In this document: one piece after another, positions 11,972 through 22,580 of the stretch
How positions within the stretch are numbered: the stretch's first letter is position 1
How the letters are laid out: each line of letters begins with the position of its first letter
From: Sweltsa coloradensis
Lineage: Eukaryota; Arthropoda; Insecta; Plecoptera; Chloroperlidae
NCBI GenBank assembly: GCA_024449915.1
Contig: JAMZAV010000897.1
Location: 372,001-436,000 of the forward strand
Reading direction: 5' to 3'
DNA: 64,000 nucleotides
Position numbers and translations under genes: made by a program
Notes under the pieces: model-generated
The model's input: the letters and a program-made list of their open reading frames with translations, nothing else
Database searches by the model: none
What the model was told of the DNA's origin: nothing

Positions 11972-12942
11972 TTTTTTCTTTGTAATGCTGAATGACTTGC
12001 TTACTCCTTTGCTGTGTTCTTGTTCATTTATAAAGACCCCCCCCCCCAAAAAAAAAAAAAAAAAAATAGGTTTGTGGGGTTGGGGGGGGGGGGGCGAACG
12101 CCGGGGGGGGGCTAGCTGACCACGGCAACGCAATGACCAACGGCGCTTCTTTCCTTTCGGGAAGGGGGGGGGGAGAAGGGGTCCCTATAATGAACAAGTA
12201 CCCTTTGCTTAATGTTTAATTTTTATTATTTGAATAATCGGTCTTAATTTTACCTTCAGACTGAAAAGTTGTGTGTTTGTATTTATGGATTAACAGAATA
12301 AAATATTGTTTTATTTGATTGAACAATAATAACAATTATTAATTTTAATCATAATTTTTTGCCAATATAATGTCGTCTGTAAAACGTTAATAATAAAGAC
12401 TATTAAGAGTCTGCAATAGAAGTGATTTTTTTGGAACTCTTTCTGAAGCCAGTTTTTATCAGATTGCTATCAGATTTTGCATGTAGCTTTTGGTCACGTA
12501 TATACAGTCTTCTATAGTGGCACAGTTATTTTTAAACAATAAAAAATTTAACTAAATAATTTAAATTTATTTTTAGAATTTTGGATTTTTGTAAAATTAT
12601 TAAAATTAATAAAAAATTATTTGTGCATAATGCTTAACAATTTTCTGTAATCTTTTACTATAGAAGAGTGACCATATCCTTTCTTGACAATTAGCCTATG
12701 CAAAATTGAATATCGATCGGATGACAAACTGCAAGCAGGAATAGTTCCCAAAAAAGTTTCAAATAGGTATAGTTGACTCTTAAACGCATCACGCGTATAA
12801 ATTATTAAACCATATTTTGCATAAAGTAAACTTATTATAAGTAACTACGTATTATATTGCCCCAGTCACAAGCTTTCTTTGTTGGACTTATTTTATTTTA
12901 TTATGCCTACCATGGAAAAAAAAGAAGAAAATAAAACACCTT
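11972..12942. other. Low-complexity and AT-rich DNA
   Basis: Homopolymer runs cluster at 12037-12180 (C, A and several G runs of about 8-15). The rest is AT-rich with no frame or repeat I can define. Such runs are error-prone and may mark a poorly resolved stretch. Confidence 0.5.
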
Positions 12943-13016
12943 CGTCGAGCCACGAACCCCAACTATCTACGTGGCTGAGCAGAGCATCATTGCCCACTAG
13001 ACCAACCAGGCCATGC
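12943..13016 (-). repeat. tRNA-derived fragment (SINE head candidate)
   Basis: On the minus strand an A-box-like TGGTTGGTCTAGTGGG is followed by a B-box-like GGGGTTCGTGGCTC. The arms do not fold well, so this is not an intact tRNA gene. A T- and A-rich tail follows on the minus strand, as expected of a retroposed SINE. Confidence 0.4.
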
Positions 13017-13069
13017 TAACAGTTTTTATTTTGTTCTTAGTAAACACACATTTAAAAAAAAAAATTGCT

Positions 13070-13497
13070 TCGTATTTTGATTAAAGTAACTAAACGAAAA
13101 AAATCGTAAAATTGCGATTTTCACGAAAAATATTTTTTCGATTCCGCTCAAATTTCACACGAATATATTAATTCATAAAATTAAGGTTCTGTGAAAAAAT
13201 CATGACAATCGGATAAAGCATAAAGGTGATAAAAGTCAGAGAATTATTTTAAAAATCGAAAAAAATCTTAAAATTGCGGTTTTTATGAGAAATAATTTTT
13301 CGATTGCGCTCAAAAACGTGGCAGTCAAAGATTTCGAAGGCCTATAGAAAATGTCATCGCAATTGGAGTATTGGTTTAGCCGGAATCGTGTTAACAAACA
13401 CACAAAAATACAATTAGAAAAGGAAAAAAGGGGGGGGAAACATGCTGGATTTTTTTCTCTAGTGTAGTGAAATGGAATCTTCGCTACGCTCATCCAA
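13070..13497. mobile_element. Dispersed repeat family M, copy 1
   Basis: Shares, in order, CGTAAAATTGCGATTTTC, a block ending CGATTGCGCTCAAA, GGAGTATTGGTTTAGCCGG, ACACACAAAAATAC, and a terminus of GTAGTGAAATGGAATCTTCG then CGCTCATCCAA. Other copies are near 27.8-28.9, 44.8-45.4 and 58.3-58.9 kb. The 5' end is not clear here. Non-coding; probably a non-autonomous DNA transposon. Confidence 0.65.
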
Positions 13498-14414
13498 TAA
13501 AAGTTTTAAACTTGAGAGTTGAGAACAGATCATTTGTATTTGTTCATCATACGCCCGTAAATTAAATGTGAGGCGGGATATTGTTTATTTGTTTATTTAT
13601 TTGTCAAGATTGCCGCACTGGAAGTTACACATTTTTCTGTTGAGTGTTGGCTACACTGGCTACGCCTCACTACGGAAAAATCGAGCATGGTAATGGCGGC
13701 GAGGCAGTTTACGTGTTGTTCCTAATAATTTTAATATACATAGGCCTACATGTGGTATTTTATTTTCCTGTTATTGAGAAGTGATGTGACATATTATTAT
13801 GAGTGTTGGTGATCGCTTATGCGTTTATGGCGAGCATATGCAATAGTTTTACCGCGAGTGTTAATAACCGTAGCCCAGCAGGTGTTGGCGTGTTGTGACT
13901 ACGAGCTCAAAACCCCGAATAGGCCTATGTTCTTCACGTTACGGGTTTCTACAAATTGCATAATATTATGCTGGATCATTAAGGTAAGAGCTACTTTTAA
14001 AAGCCTAGTGACTAGTGAGGGTGTAGACCTAGGGCCTAGGCCCTAGGCTCGGTAATGCATATGGTTCCAGACCCTAGGCTAGGCATAGGCTAGGCTCCCA
14101 TGGATCCGGGAAATGCCTAGGCCTACGCTAAGCTCTGCGAAATTAAGCACGAATTAAAGTTGTCTCTTCTAAGGGCTAGGCCTAGGCCAACGAGTCCCTA
14201 GGGAGTTGGAGTTCGCCATGCTCTCGGCCACGCATATTTCCAAGAGTGGCCAAGATAGGCATAGGCCTAGCCCTAGCCCTAGTCGCCCTAGTAGATAAAT
14301 ATTTTCTAATTTCAAAGGACCACTATTTTCTTAGTCTAGGCCTTCGCTTTGTGTAGGCCTACACCTTCATAGCTGTGTCTAGTAGGCCCTATATGCCTAG
14401 GGCCTATGGCTTTA
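13498..14414. other. Interspersed DNA with rising TAGGCCTA density
   Basis: From about 13920 the octamer TAGGCCTA and fragments of it become frequent. A good splice donor (AAG/GTAAGAG) occurs at 13981-13990 after a short open stretch starting near 13819. I treat it only as a possible exon border (see findings). Confidence 0.4.
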
Positions 14415-15302
14415 CACCCTGCTGCAAAATCTTGGCAAGATTGTATTGTAAGATCTTGTATTATTCTTGCCAAGATCTTGCAAGATCTTGTAAAATCTTG
14501 CAAGATTTTGTAAAATCTTGGCAAGATCTTGTTAAATCTTGACAAGATTATGGTTGGTCTATTTATGCGGTAGGCCTTCTTGATGCAATTTCGATTTACA
14601 CATTATGCCACCTTCCTTATTAGATGTTACCCGTGTCTTGTTAATCTAGACCTTAGGCCCCTACCTATTAACAAGAACATAAAGCAAGTAAGCTTTCATG
14701 CAGGCCAGGGCAAACATATGCCTAGGCCTAGTGCCCACCTTATACTACGGTATTGGATGTTTATTCATGGCTTGTTAATTTAGGCCCTGTGAACATAAAG
14801 CAAGTAGGCTTCTCTGCAGGCTAGGGCAAACGCAGGCCTTGCCCTATAGTGCAAGACATAAGACTTAAAGTCAACTGTCATCTAAGCCTACTACAAGTAG
14901 GCCTAGTGGTTGTAAATACACTCACTCACATAGTCTGAGGCCTGTAAAAGACATGGCAGCTATCTATAGCTATTTATGTGCTTGTATACCAGGTCTATTT
15001 ATCAACTGTCTTCTCTAGTTCTAAATAAACTGAAACAATCAGACAGCACAAATGTAGGCTTGTTTGATGTACCTAACTGTTAGTGATGAGGTTCAAGATA
15101 CTAGCACCAGGTGGCAGATTTTGACAAGATCTTGTTTGTATCTTGTTTCTAGCCAAGATCATGCCAAGAATATTCTTGTCAAGAATCTTTGCAAGAAATG
15201 AACAAGATCTTATTTCAATGCAATACCTTGGCAAGATCTTACAAAATACAAGTTCTTGTCAAGTCAAGATCTTGCAAGATCTTGACAAGAATTTTCACCG
15301 GG
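14415..15302. mobile_element. Foldback element with arms made of CAAGATCTTG units
   Basis: Two arrays (about 14425-14550 and 15118-15295) consist of degenerate, self-complementary CAAGATCTTG/TCTTGCAAGA units. They are separated by about 570 bp of TAGGCC-rich DNA. The outer edges are inverted relative to each other: TGCTGCAAAATCTTGGCAAG on the left, and GTGAAAATTCTTGTCAAG on the right read in reverse. No coding capacity. This fits a foldback or MITE-type element, and the borders are approximate. Confidence 0.55.
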
Positions 15303-15885
15303 GCAGAAGGCCTAACCCTGGCCTTATTCAAATCATTTGTTTCAACTAGGTAGGTAGACTATTAGGCTTGGCCAATGGAAATTTACTAAAATATTAGTAA
15401 GCTAGTCTCAAACTGTGTCTGTAGGGCCTACTACATCACAAAGTCTTTTTTTATTCTTTGGTCTACAAGGAAGGTAGGCCTACAGTGTAAGCTGACCTTG
15501 GCCTACTCTTGACCTTGATAATAATTTAGGCTACAGTAGTCTTGAAAGTCCTCTTACAGTTCTAGCAATACCCTACCTGTCTAGATTTGAATTAAATAAT
15601 TAGGCCTAAGTTGTAGGCAAATTAAGAAATTTGACTGAAAAATGTGTAGCCTAGCCTTAGGCTTAGGTAGGCTATATCTAACAATTTAAAGAGCTTTTAA
15701 AGGTCCAAGGCTCACCAAATATTCCTGTTCATCAACATATTCTATGGAAGGAATACACGGTTTTTCACATCTATCTTAAGCACGAGTATAGCCAATACCA
15801 ATTACCAGTAGCCTACATTCAACTTGGCCTATTTTTAATGTAGGTACGGTACATGTAATTTAAGGCTTAAGGGATATAGACCTAG

Positions 15886-17640
15886 GCAACATTCAAAATG
15901 ATTGCTTATCATGTCAGCTGCTGTGACCCTTGGGCCTACCGTAGGCCTACAGCTACATATAGCCTAGATTTATGGTCCGGATAAATTATTTCAAAGTTTA
16001 CTGTCTATGGCTTCTAGGACTGGGGATATGACAAAAGTAATTTTTTTTTTAAATTTTAACTATAGCTAGCCCATAGGCCTCTGCCCTATTGACTTAAATG
16101 TTGGGCTATGAAAGGAAAGATTGTCTAAAGAGTTCAGTTCTTCTTAGAAAAAAAATCAGGTAGGCCTAGGCCTACCAGTAATGTCAGGGGAACTAGAAAT
16201 ATCTGAGATTTTGTTGTCTCCATAAAACAAAACACTTGAGGCCAAAGTTATGCTAAGAAAATTAAATAAAAACAGTAGGCCTAGCCTAATACAAACTAGG
16301 CCTAAGAAAACTAAAATTGCAAGCATTACCGGTAGCCTACGGTAGGCCTACATGTAGTTTCCAGCGACTCGGAACATGCTGAAACGCATTGTTGTAGCCT
16401 ACATTACCACTACCACGCAAAACGTTCATGTACTTTTAGGCCTAAGGGGTGTAGGCCTACCGTAGTTAACATTAAAATGATTGCTTAGGCCTCTCAGTTT
16501 TATGTCAGCTGCTGTGATCCTAAGATTTAGAGATTGAACAAAAATAACCACTTTTTCAATTTATGCTTCAATTCGAGCAAAATTTATTTGGTAGGCCTAC
16601 CGTAGGCCTACAGCTGCACATATGATTTATGGTCCGGATAAATTATTTTAAGTTTACTGTCTACTAGGACTAGGCCCTATAATATAATTTAAAAGATTAT
16701 CTTACAATGCCTCCATATTAGAAAAAGTCAGGTAGTGTCAGAGGAACTAGAAATCTGAGATTTTGTTGTAGACTAGGTTACCAACTCCATACCAACTCCA
16801 TGAAACTAAAAACTTTAAGGCAAATTTTATGATATGAAAATTAAATAGAAACAGTAGGCCTAGCTTCTACAAAAATAGCCATAACAAAACTAAATTTGCA
16901 GGCATAACCGGTGGCCTACATGTAGTTTCCAGCGACTCGGAACATGCTGAAACGCGTTGTTGTAGCGTAGGCCTACATTACAACTACACAAAATGTTCAT
17001 GTAGGCCTAATTTTATGGTTAAAGGGTGTAGGCCTACCGTAGTTAACATTAAAAATGATTGCTTATCATATCAACTGCTGTGATCCAACAATTTGGAAAT
17101 AGAGAAAAAATAACAAAATTTTAAAATACGTCGAATCGTCGATTCAAGCAAAATTTATTTGGTACATTAGGCCTACAGCTGCACATAGATTTATGGTCTG
17201 CACATTACTAAAGCCTAGCCCCACAGTATTAAAATTTTACTGCCTATGGCTTCTTCTTCTAGGGCTATGACACAATTTATTTTTAAAGAGAAGATTATCT
17301 TTCAATGCCTCCGGTTTTTAGAAAAAGTTAGGTTCTGGTTATGTCAGGGGAACTAGAAATCTGGGATTTTGTTGTAGACTAGATCTAGGCCTACCTACTC
17401 CATAACATTACAAACTTTAAGCCAATGTGATGCTATAAAAATTAAATAAAAACTTTAGGCCTAATACAAATAACAAAACAAAAATGGTACGTAGACATTT
17501 TTACATAGGCCCAGGGCTACATAATTGCCTTTTCCATTGAGATAAAATTTAGCTCTAATGCCCATAGTTGTAGGTTTAGTTTGTAGGTCTAGGGCCTAGG
17601 TCCCAATGATGTTAAAATTAACTACTCTAAAGACATAGGC
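15886..17640. repeat. Tandem repeat, unit about 575 bp, about three copies
   Basis: The same ordered landmarks recur at intervals of about 570-600 bp: AATGATTGCTTATCAT plus CAGCTGCTGTGA (near 15896, 16475, 17055), GATTTATGGTC (15969, 16624, 17190), and GGAACTAGAAAT with ATTTTGTTGT (16188, 16741, 17348). CCAGCGACTCGGAACATGCT appears in two units (16361, 16927). The copies have diverged by substitutions and indels, so the array is not recent. Confidence 0.75.
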
Positions 17641-17736
17641 CTATAAGCCTACAATTTTTTGTAGGACCTAGGCTATGTTGGTAGTAAACTGTTATTCCTA
17701 TATTTAAATTCTGAAACAAGATTTTTTTGTTTACAG

Positions 17737-17855
17737 GTACTTTCCCAGGATGGTGCCCAAGAGAACTTCAGAGAAGAATCAATAAAAGCGTCCACGGGAA
17801 GTTTGTCGTCAATCCTGTGTCAAATTTGCACAAAAGTCATTTACTTTATGTAGGG
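17737..17855 (+). other. Possible terminal exon (acceptor plus open frame)
   Basis: A pyrimidine-rich tract ending TTTGTTTACAG is followed by an open frame of about 38 codons ending TAG near 17852, and AATAAA occurs downstream near 17899. The peptide matches nothing I know. Together with the donor at 13983 it might form a two-exon transcript, but this is weak evidence. Confidence 0.2.
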
Positions 17856-18429
17856 CCTACATTGTCTATGAAGTGTAGTCAAACAAAACAAAGCCAATAA
17901 AATTATCCTAATCAAATGATTTCAGGATCTTTGTGTGACAATTTTATAGTTACCTTATTTTGCAACTGGAATACTTTGAAGTCAATTAATTTTGAAATCT
18001 AAATCAATATCAGGCCTAAACCAACTTAAATTTAGGAATATTATATTAAATGCAGTCGAATTAACATAATTAGTTATTGTTGTATGAAATTTAATAATGT
18101 CAGGTTCACATGCATACAGTGACATAAAATGGTATAATTTCTGAGATGAGCAACCTACGCACCTGATAAGTACCTAACCTGTAACCAAAATTGTTTAATT
18201 GACTTTAAAGTTGCAGTGCAAAATCCCACGTTTTAAATAACTCCTTTAATCGATGTATTAATAGTTAAAAGTAGGATATAAACCTACCTTTCCTACAATT
18301 TTTCAGGAACCACAAAACCATGCCCATTCACCTTTTGGTAGTTAAGCATGATATTGTTTAGTAGATAACCTTGTTGTTATTTACCAGTAGTAACTATTCG
18401 AAATAAGTCAATAATTCCTACTGGTAAAA

Positions 18430-18725
18430 ACACAAAAGTTAAAATATTGATTATAATAGCAAATAGTTGACTTTTGACCAAATCAATAGTTTACTATTGA
18501 CCAAATCAATAGTTTACTATTGACAGTTATCAATAGTCTTGTTACTGCCAATAGTTAACTATTAACAGTTATCAATAGTTTACTATTGGATGGTTGTCAA
18601 TAGTTAACTATTGGATTGTTATCAATAGTGAACGCCAATAGTTTGTCTCAATAGTTTGTCCAAATTAACTATTGGTTGAAATACTATTGAGTTCTCAATA
18701 GTTTCTCAATAGTTATTTTTCATAA
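18430..18725. repeat. Right CAATAG/CTATTG array
   Basis: About 300 bp with roughly 18 occurrences of CAATAG or CTATTG, often as CAATAGTTTACTATTG pairs that can fold on themselves. The array ends in TTTTTCATAAGG and a 19-G run (18726-18744). Confidence 0.75.
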
Positions 18726-18880
18726 GGGGGGGGGGGGGGGGGGGCGATTGATTTATTTTTAGTATACACAGTTCAGTTTTAAAGAAGATTTGCAAAGGAT
18801 TACGATAAATGCAACTGAGGCTAGGCTTCACGAGGTAAATTATTTATTTATTTTCCAATACTGATTTTCTTCTTTCTTAG

Positions 18881-18985
18881 ATAAATAAATAATAAGTAAA
18901 TAAATAAATTTTATTTAGAGTCTACCCACTCAGTTATATAACTGATTTTTAGTAGGGGACAGTAAATCAAAGCGACCAAGCCTAC
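18881..18985 (-). repeat. SINE-like repeat S, copy 2
   Basis: Minus-strand copy. The AATAAA-type tail is at 18881-18917, then AGAGTCTACCCACTCAG and ACTGATTTTTAGT in plus-strand reading. The head region has diverged or been truncated. Confidence 0.6.
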
Positions 18986-19103
18986 CCTGTTCATTGTTTT
19001 CATTCATGTTTTACTTTAATTTATTTAATATGTCATTGCTTGATTTAAATAAACTCGTTGAAATAACAACTCGGACAAGGTGAATCTCTATGAGTTGGGA
19101 TTT

Positions 19104-19120
19104 TGGTGGAGGTGCCGGGT
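19104..19120 (+). other. tRNA-Ala 3'-end complement (PBS-like 17-mer), copy 1
   Basis: TGGTGGAGGTGCCGGGT is the exact complement of a tRNA-Ala 3' end including CCA. It is preceded by T residues, with no LTR-like CA border upstream. Confidence 0.6.
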
Positions 19121-19239
19121 ACGATTGATTAAGTTTAATTTAATATATCATTGCTGATTTAAAAAATCAGAACCAGCACGCTATGTTCTAGCAATAAATT
19201 TGGGTTAGCCTATTACACATTTAAGATATTTTCACCTCA

Positions 19240-19256
19240 TGGTGGAGGTGCCGAGT
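19240..19256 (+). other. tRNA-Ala 3'-end complement, copy 2 (one mismatch)
   Basis: TGGTGGAGGTGCCGAGT differs at one base from the other copies and lies 136 bp after copy 1. Confidence 0.55.
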
Positions 19257-19776
19257 ATTTAAGTATTATCGATTTGGATTTCAATTAATTTGTAAATTTG
19301 GTATTTTATAATGAGTTGTATTTGTATTAAAATGTATGCATATATTTGATATACAGAGAATAATAAAAATTACGATCAACGATCACTTATGTTATAATAT
19401 TATACTTTTTCGAATAAAACGTGAAAAACGATCGTTAAAACAGTGCACAAATCTATACACAAGATCCCTTAAAGGAATAACACAATATGCTCTTGATAAG
19501 CTTATTTTCAGAAGTTCCTAAAGAATTTCCGTTACGTGCACTGATCATGATTTAAGGTGTATATCATTAAATTATGAAGATGCAATACTCACAACTATGC
19601 ATTACACGTCCCTTATGTACATTGCTCTAATACTCTGTCTTTGGGAGTTTAGGGTTCATTCTCTATGTATGTATGTCACTAATCCTATCATAAATGAGAT
19701 AGTATTCGTTCCAGTTACATACGTTCACAACTATATAAATAGCAGGATCATATGTCATTGCGAACCCCGTAACGAA

Positions 19777-20177
19777 TGTCACAATTAAGCCCTCTATTTC
19801 TCCCACGTAGCTTAGATAAAGTGGAACACGTGTCGAATGCACGTGATAAAAAGCCTCGGCAACGAGGTTACATCACGTAGCAGGAGTCACGTGGCTCGGG
19901 TCACGTGCGCATAACCAACTGAAGGTTGGTGGCAGCCGGCAAGTTTCGAGATACAGCTCTAGAGACTTCGTTTGGCGCGAGGGTTATTATGAAGTTCGAG
20001 TTACGTCACATATTTCTGTATTTAAGAGGGAAAAGGACACTCATTTGACAGTTGGCACTTAGCTATTCGCTCGGCCACGAAGTATCCGACGAACACAAAA
20101 CTTTGCTAAGTGGTAAATAAAGCGTTCATGGACAGTCCTACGGTCGTAGATTTTTGATATTTTGCGTTATTCTGACA
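19777..20177 (+). mobile_element. Candidate solo LTR
   Basis: The segment begins TGTCA and ends TGACA, an inverted TG...CA pair. It carries four CACGTG boxes (19827, 19840, 19888, 19902), a TATTTAAG at 20019-20026 as TATA-like element, and AATAAA at 20116-20121, about 60 bp before the end. The order enhancer, TATA, poly(A) signal is that of an LTR (U3-R-U5). No second copy is present in the window and the flanking target duplication is not convincing, so a host promoter is the main alternative. Confidence 0.4.
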
Positions 20178-21164
20178 AAAAAACATCACGAATAATGGAC
20201 AATTTTACACTTTTTTAACAAAATCCAAAATCGTGAAAATGATGAAGTAGTCTTTGAAAATAGCTTGTGTGAAGGCCCATTCAGATTGGCAGAACATAGT
20301 TGTCAACTGCCATAAGTTATTGCAATGATTGATGATGATGGTTATATTACTTTTTCTGGCGATATTGGGAGAGGTTATGTTAAGTGGACACACAAAACAA
20401 CCAATAAATTCCAACTAAGCAACACACTGAATTGTATTAAATATTAACAATTCCACTTACGGGAGTGTTTCCCAACTACCCAAATCGAAAAACACTGAAT
20501 ATTTCAGTTTCTGTAAAAAATATGCAGGTATAGTATTATTTCTTCAGTGTATTTTCTAACGGTTTTACCTAACAGCAGACTTATCACAGCTTTTCGTAAA
20601 TAGATTTAAATACACACAATTTCGCATATTTGTGTCTAAACCGCAAGTTACACAACTGATTTTTGGTTCAGTATATTTATTTAAATCGAGCCAAGCCAGC
20701 CGACAGAGAAAACACCGTGAAAACCACCTTACATTAATTTTCATCAACTTTACTTTTTTTTTCTTTACCCTTACATGTTCTGTCTGTAGCAAGCTTCACA
20801 CTTAAGCCGAACGGGGAAACTAACCCCTCCTCTTCACAATCCCCGGTGTTACTCTGTTTGCATCCGTTTTTACTTGTAATAGAACACTAAAGCCATGGGA
20901 AAATAAACTACATACACGGAAATAGTTCCTGAACTGCTGTGAAAACCACCCGTAACATCCATTTACATCAATTACTTTACCATGCATGTACCGTGCAAGC
21001 TAGTCTATTGCCCCAGTAGGCAAACTAACTCCAACTAAACTAACCCCACTTCAGCTTCGGTCCCACGGCGATTTAAACTCAGTTCTCGCTTGAAATGTAA
21101 CACCGAATCGATATGTGAGTGAATGTATATTTTTTAAAGGAGACTTGTGATCACTAGTTGGCTA
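20178..21164. other. AT-rich DNA, little recognisable
   Basis: A short stretch near 20641-20700 may be a decayed piece of repeat S. Otherwise nothing is supported. The minus-strand ORF at 20565-20792 has no protein-like motif. Confidence 0.4.
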
Positions 21165-21273
21165 TTATTCGCTCGTCGACAACGTCGGCTTCGATAGGGT
21201 TGGCTCGGTCTGCTTTACATAAAAGTCCCCCGCTGAAAATCAGTTATTTGACTTGTGCGTAGACTTAATACGA
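21165..21273 (+). repeat. SINE-like repeat S, copy 3
   Basis: Plus-strand copy with GCTCGTCGACAACGTC, TCGGTCTGCTTTA, GCTGAAAATCAGTT and GCGTAGACTTAATA in the family's order. Confidence 0.6.
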
Positions 21274-21368
21274 AAGGCTATTCCAGAGCTCTCTCCCGAT
21301 ATTTTGTAAGGCAAAATAAATGCCTGAAATAAGTTGGTTGAATAAAAGAGGAACTTGAATAAAATTGA

Positions 21369-21793
21369 AAAAAACATTTTTCGACTCGACAATAGCTCTT
21401 TTTTGTCCATAACATGCAAATTTTGAGTCGATAAAAAAGTAAAGTTCAAGGTGCAATACATAATTTTGAGCTACAATTTTTGTTTTAAACACACCTATGT
21501 CTCCAACACGAGTACAAGTAAAAATAATTTTCTGAAATAATAATCTGTGAATTTTTTTTACACATGGCACAAATAGAGTTTTGAACAGGTGGACGAAAAA
21601 AATCGTACAACAAAATCTATTTCAGAAAAAAAAATCCCTTATACTCTTGTTGGAGACAAAGATGTATTTAAACAATAAAATAAATTGTAGCTCAAAATTA
21701 AGCATTGCACCTCGAACTTTACTTTTCTTATTGACCCAAAAGTTGCATATAATAGCCAAAACAAAACCTATTGTCGCGTAAAATAAATTTTTT
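21369..21793. repeat. Inverted repeat with arms of about 175 bp (hairpin-forming)
   Basis: The left arm (about 21369-21545) and right arm (about 21612-21793) are inverted copies. Landmarks on both arms include GCGACAATAG/CTCGACAATAG, AGTAAAGTTC.AGGTGCAAT, TAATTTTGAGCTACAATTT and TGTCTCCAACA.GAGTA. The loop is only about 65 bp. The arms have diverged modestly. There is no coding capacity. It fits a foldback MITE. Confidence 0.8.
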
Positions 21794-22336
21794 CCCCTTT
21801 ATCATTCAAGTTTTCCCCTTTTATTCAAATAACTTTTAACTTTTTTCCTTTGACTTTCAAAGTATCGGTAAAAGTGCTATAGAACAGTCAATGTTATTTA
21901 TTTATTTAACCCCTACGTTTTGCTATTAGAGCAGCTCATGGCAATACTAATTAAATCAAGCATTCAATTCAGTTGCAAAGCTGCTTTATATTATATTGCC
22001 TTTCATACATTCACTCAGTTACGTAGATTGGAGGGTATAGTGCTATGTTGAGTAGATTCCTCTGAATCGAGCTGATTCGACCATTTGCACATTCGCTGAA
22101 CATCAAAGTCTGTGAGCCGGAGGAATGCGAGCCTTCCTTAATCTTGAGCCACTTACCTTTCACACTCGCACGTCAAAGCGAGCCAAGCAATATGAAAACC
22201 ACACGTACGCAGCCGAGCGGGAAATCCTCATTCCGCTCAACCAAACTTCATGAATACTTGAAGGAGCAGCGATATAGACGCTTTAGCCTGAGGTCAACGG
22301 GTGCGACCCTGTCTGCTCCGAGAATATAAGGGACTT

Positions 22337-22580
22337 GTAAGGAGATGATCTTAGAACTAAGTTATTTGATGGAGACGAGGTTCGGTAAACTTATTGGCTA
22401 TGTATATGTATTGATGTTTAAAAATAACAGATTGGTTATGCAGTGAACATTACTTTCAATAATGAATACAACTTTTGCAGGAATATTTTTAATTCAAACA
22501 AGTTATTTTCTGGAATATTTTAAAGTTCAAACAAAGATTATTTTCTTGGTAAACAGGGATAATTTTGCAGAATAAGAATC
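22337..22580 (+). repeat. Direct duplication, copy A
   Basis: About 240 bp that recur at 23922-24150 in the same orientation, starting AAGGAGATGATCTTAGAACT and continuing through GGAGACGAGGTTCGG and TTATTGGCTATGTA. The 3' halves are more diverged. Spacing is about 1.6 kb. No open frame. Confidence 0.75.

Larger units (their letters stand above)
13920..17880. repeat. TAGGCCTA-rich domain
   Basis: The palindromic octamer TAGGCCTA and the longer GTAGGCCTAC occur dozens of times across about 4 kb, often doubled as GTAGGCCTACCGTAGGCCTA. Outside this domain the motif is sparse, with a few occurrences near 32.76, 46.94 and 60.52 kb. The sharp limits coincide with the interior of the composite element. 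Confidence 0.7.
3368..18745. mobile_element. Candidate composite element bounded by inverted CTATTG/CAATAG arrays
   Basis: The left end (3368-3742) reads a G-run, then CCCTTATGAAAA, then many TTTACTATTG-type units. The right end (about 18430-18745) read in reverse shows the same order: C-run, CCCTTATGAAAA, then ACTATTG/CAATAG units. GATTG lies immediately outside both ends (3363-3367 and 18746-18750) and could be a 5-bp target duplication. Removing the nested retrotransposon at 3743-11967 leaves about 7.1 kb. No transposase is recognisable, so the element would be non-autonomous or the similarity may be convergent. The boundaries come from visual comparison only. Confidence 0.45.

Noticed and set aside
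14271..14292. CCCTAG-like short repeat resembling telomeric DNA
   Set aside because: Only a few units within the TAGGCC-rich domain, with no array of a telomeric hexamer or pentamer.
3368..18745. Polinton/Maverick element, considered because of the size of about 15 kb and the inverted ends
   Set aside because: No DNA polymerase B, integrase, ATPase or capsid frame is visible, and much of the length is a nested retrotransposon.
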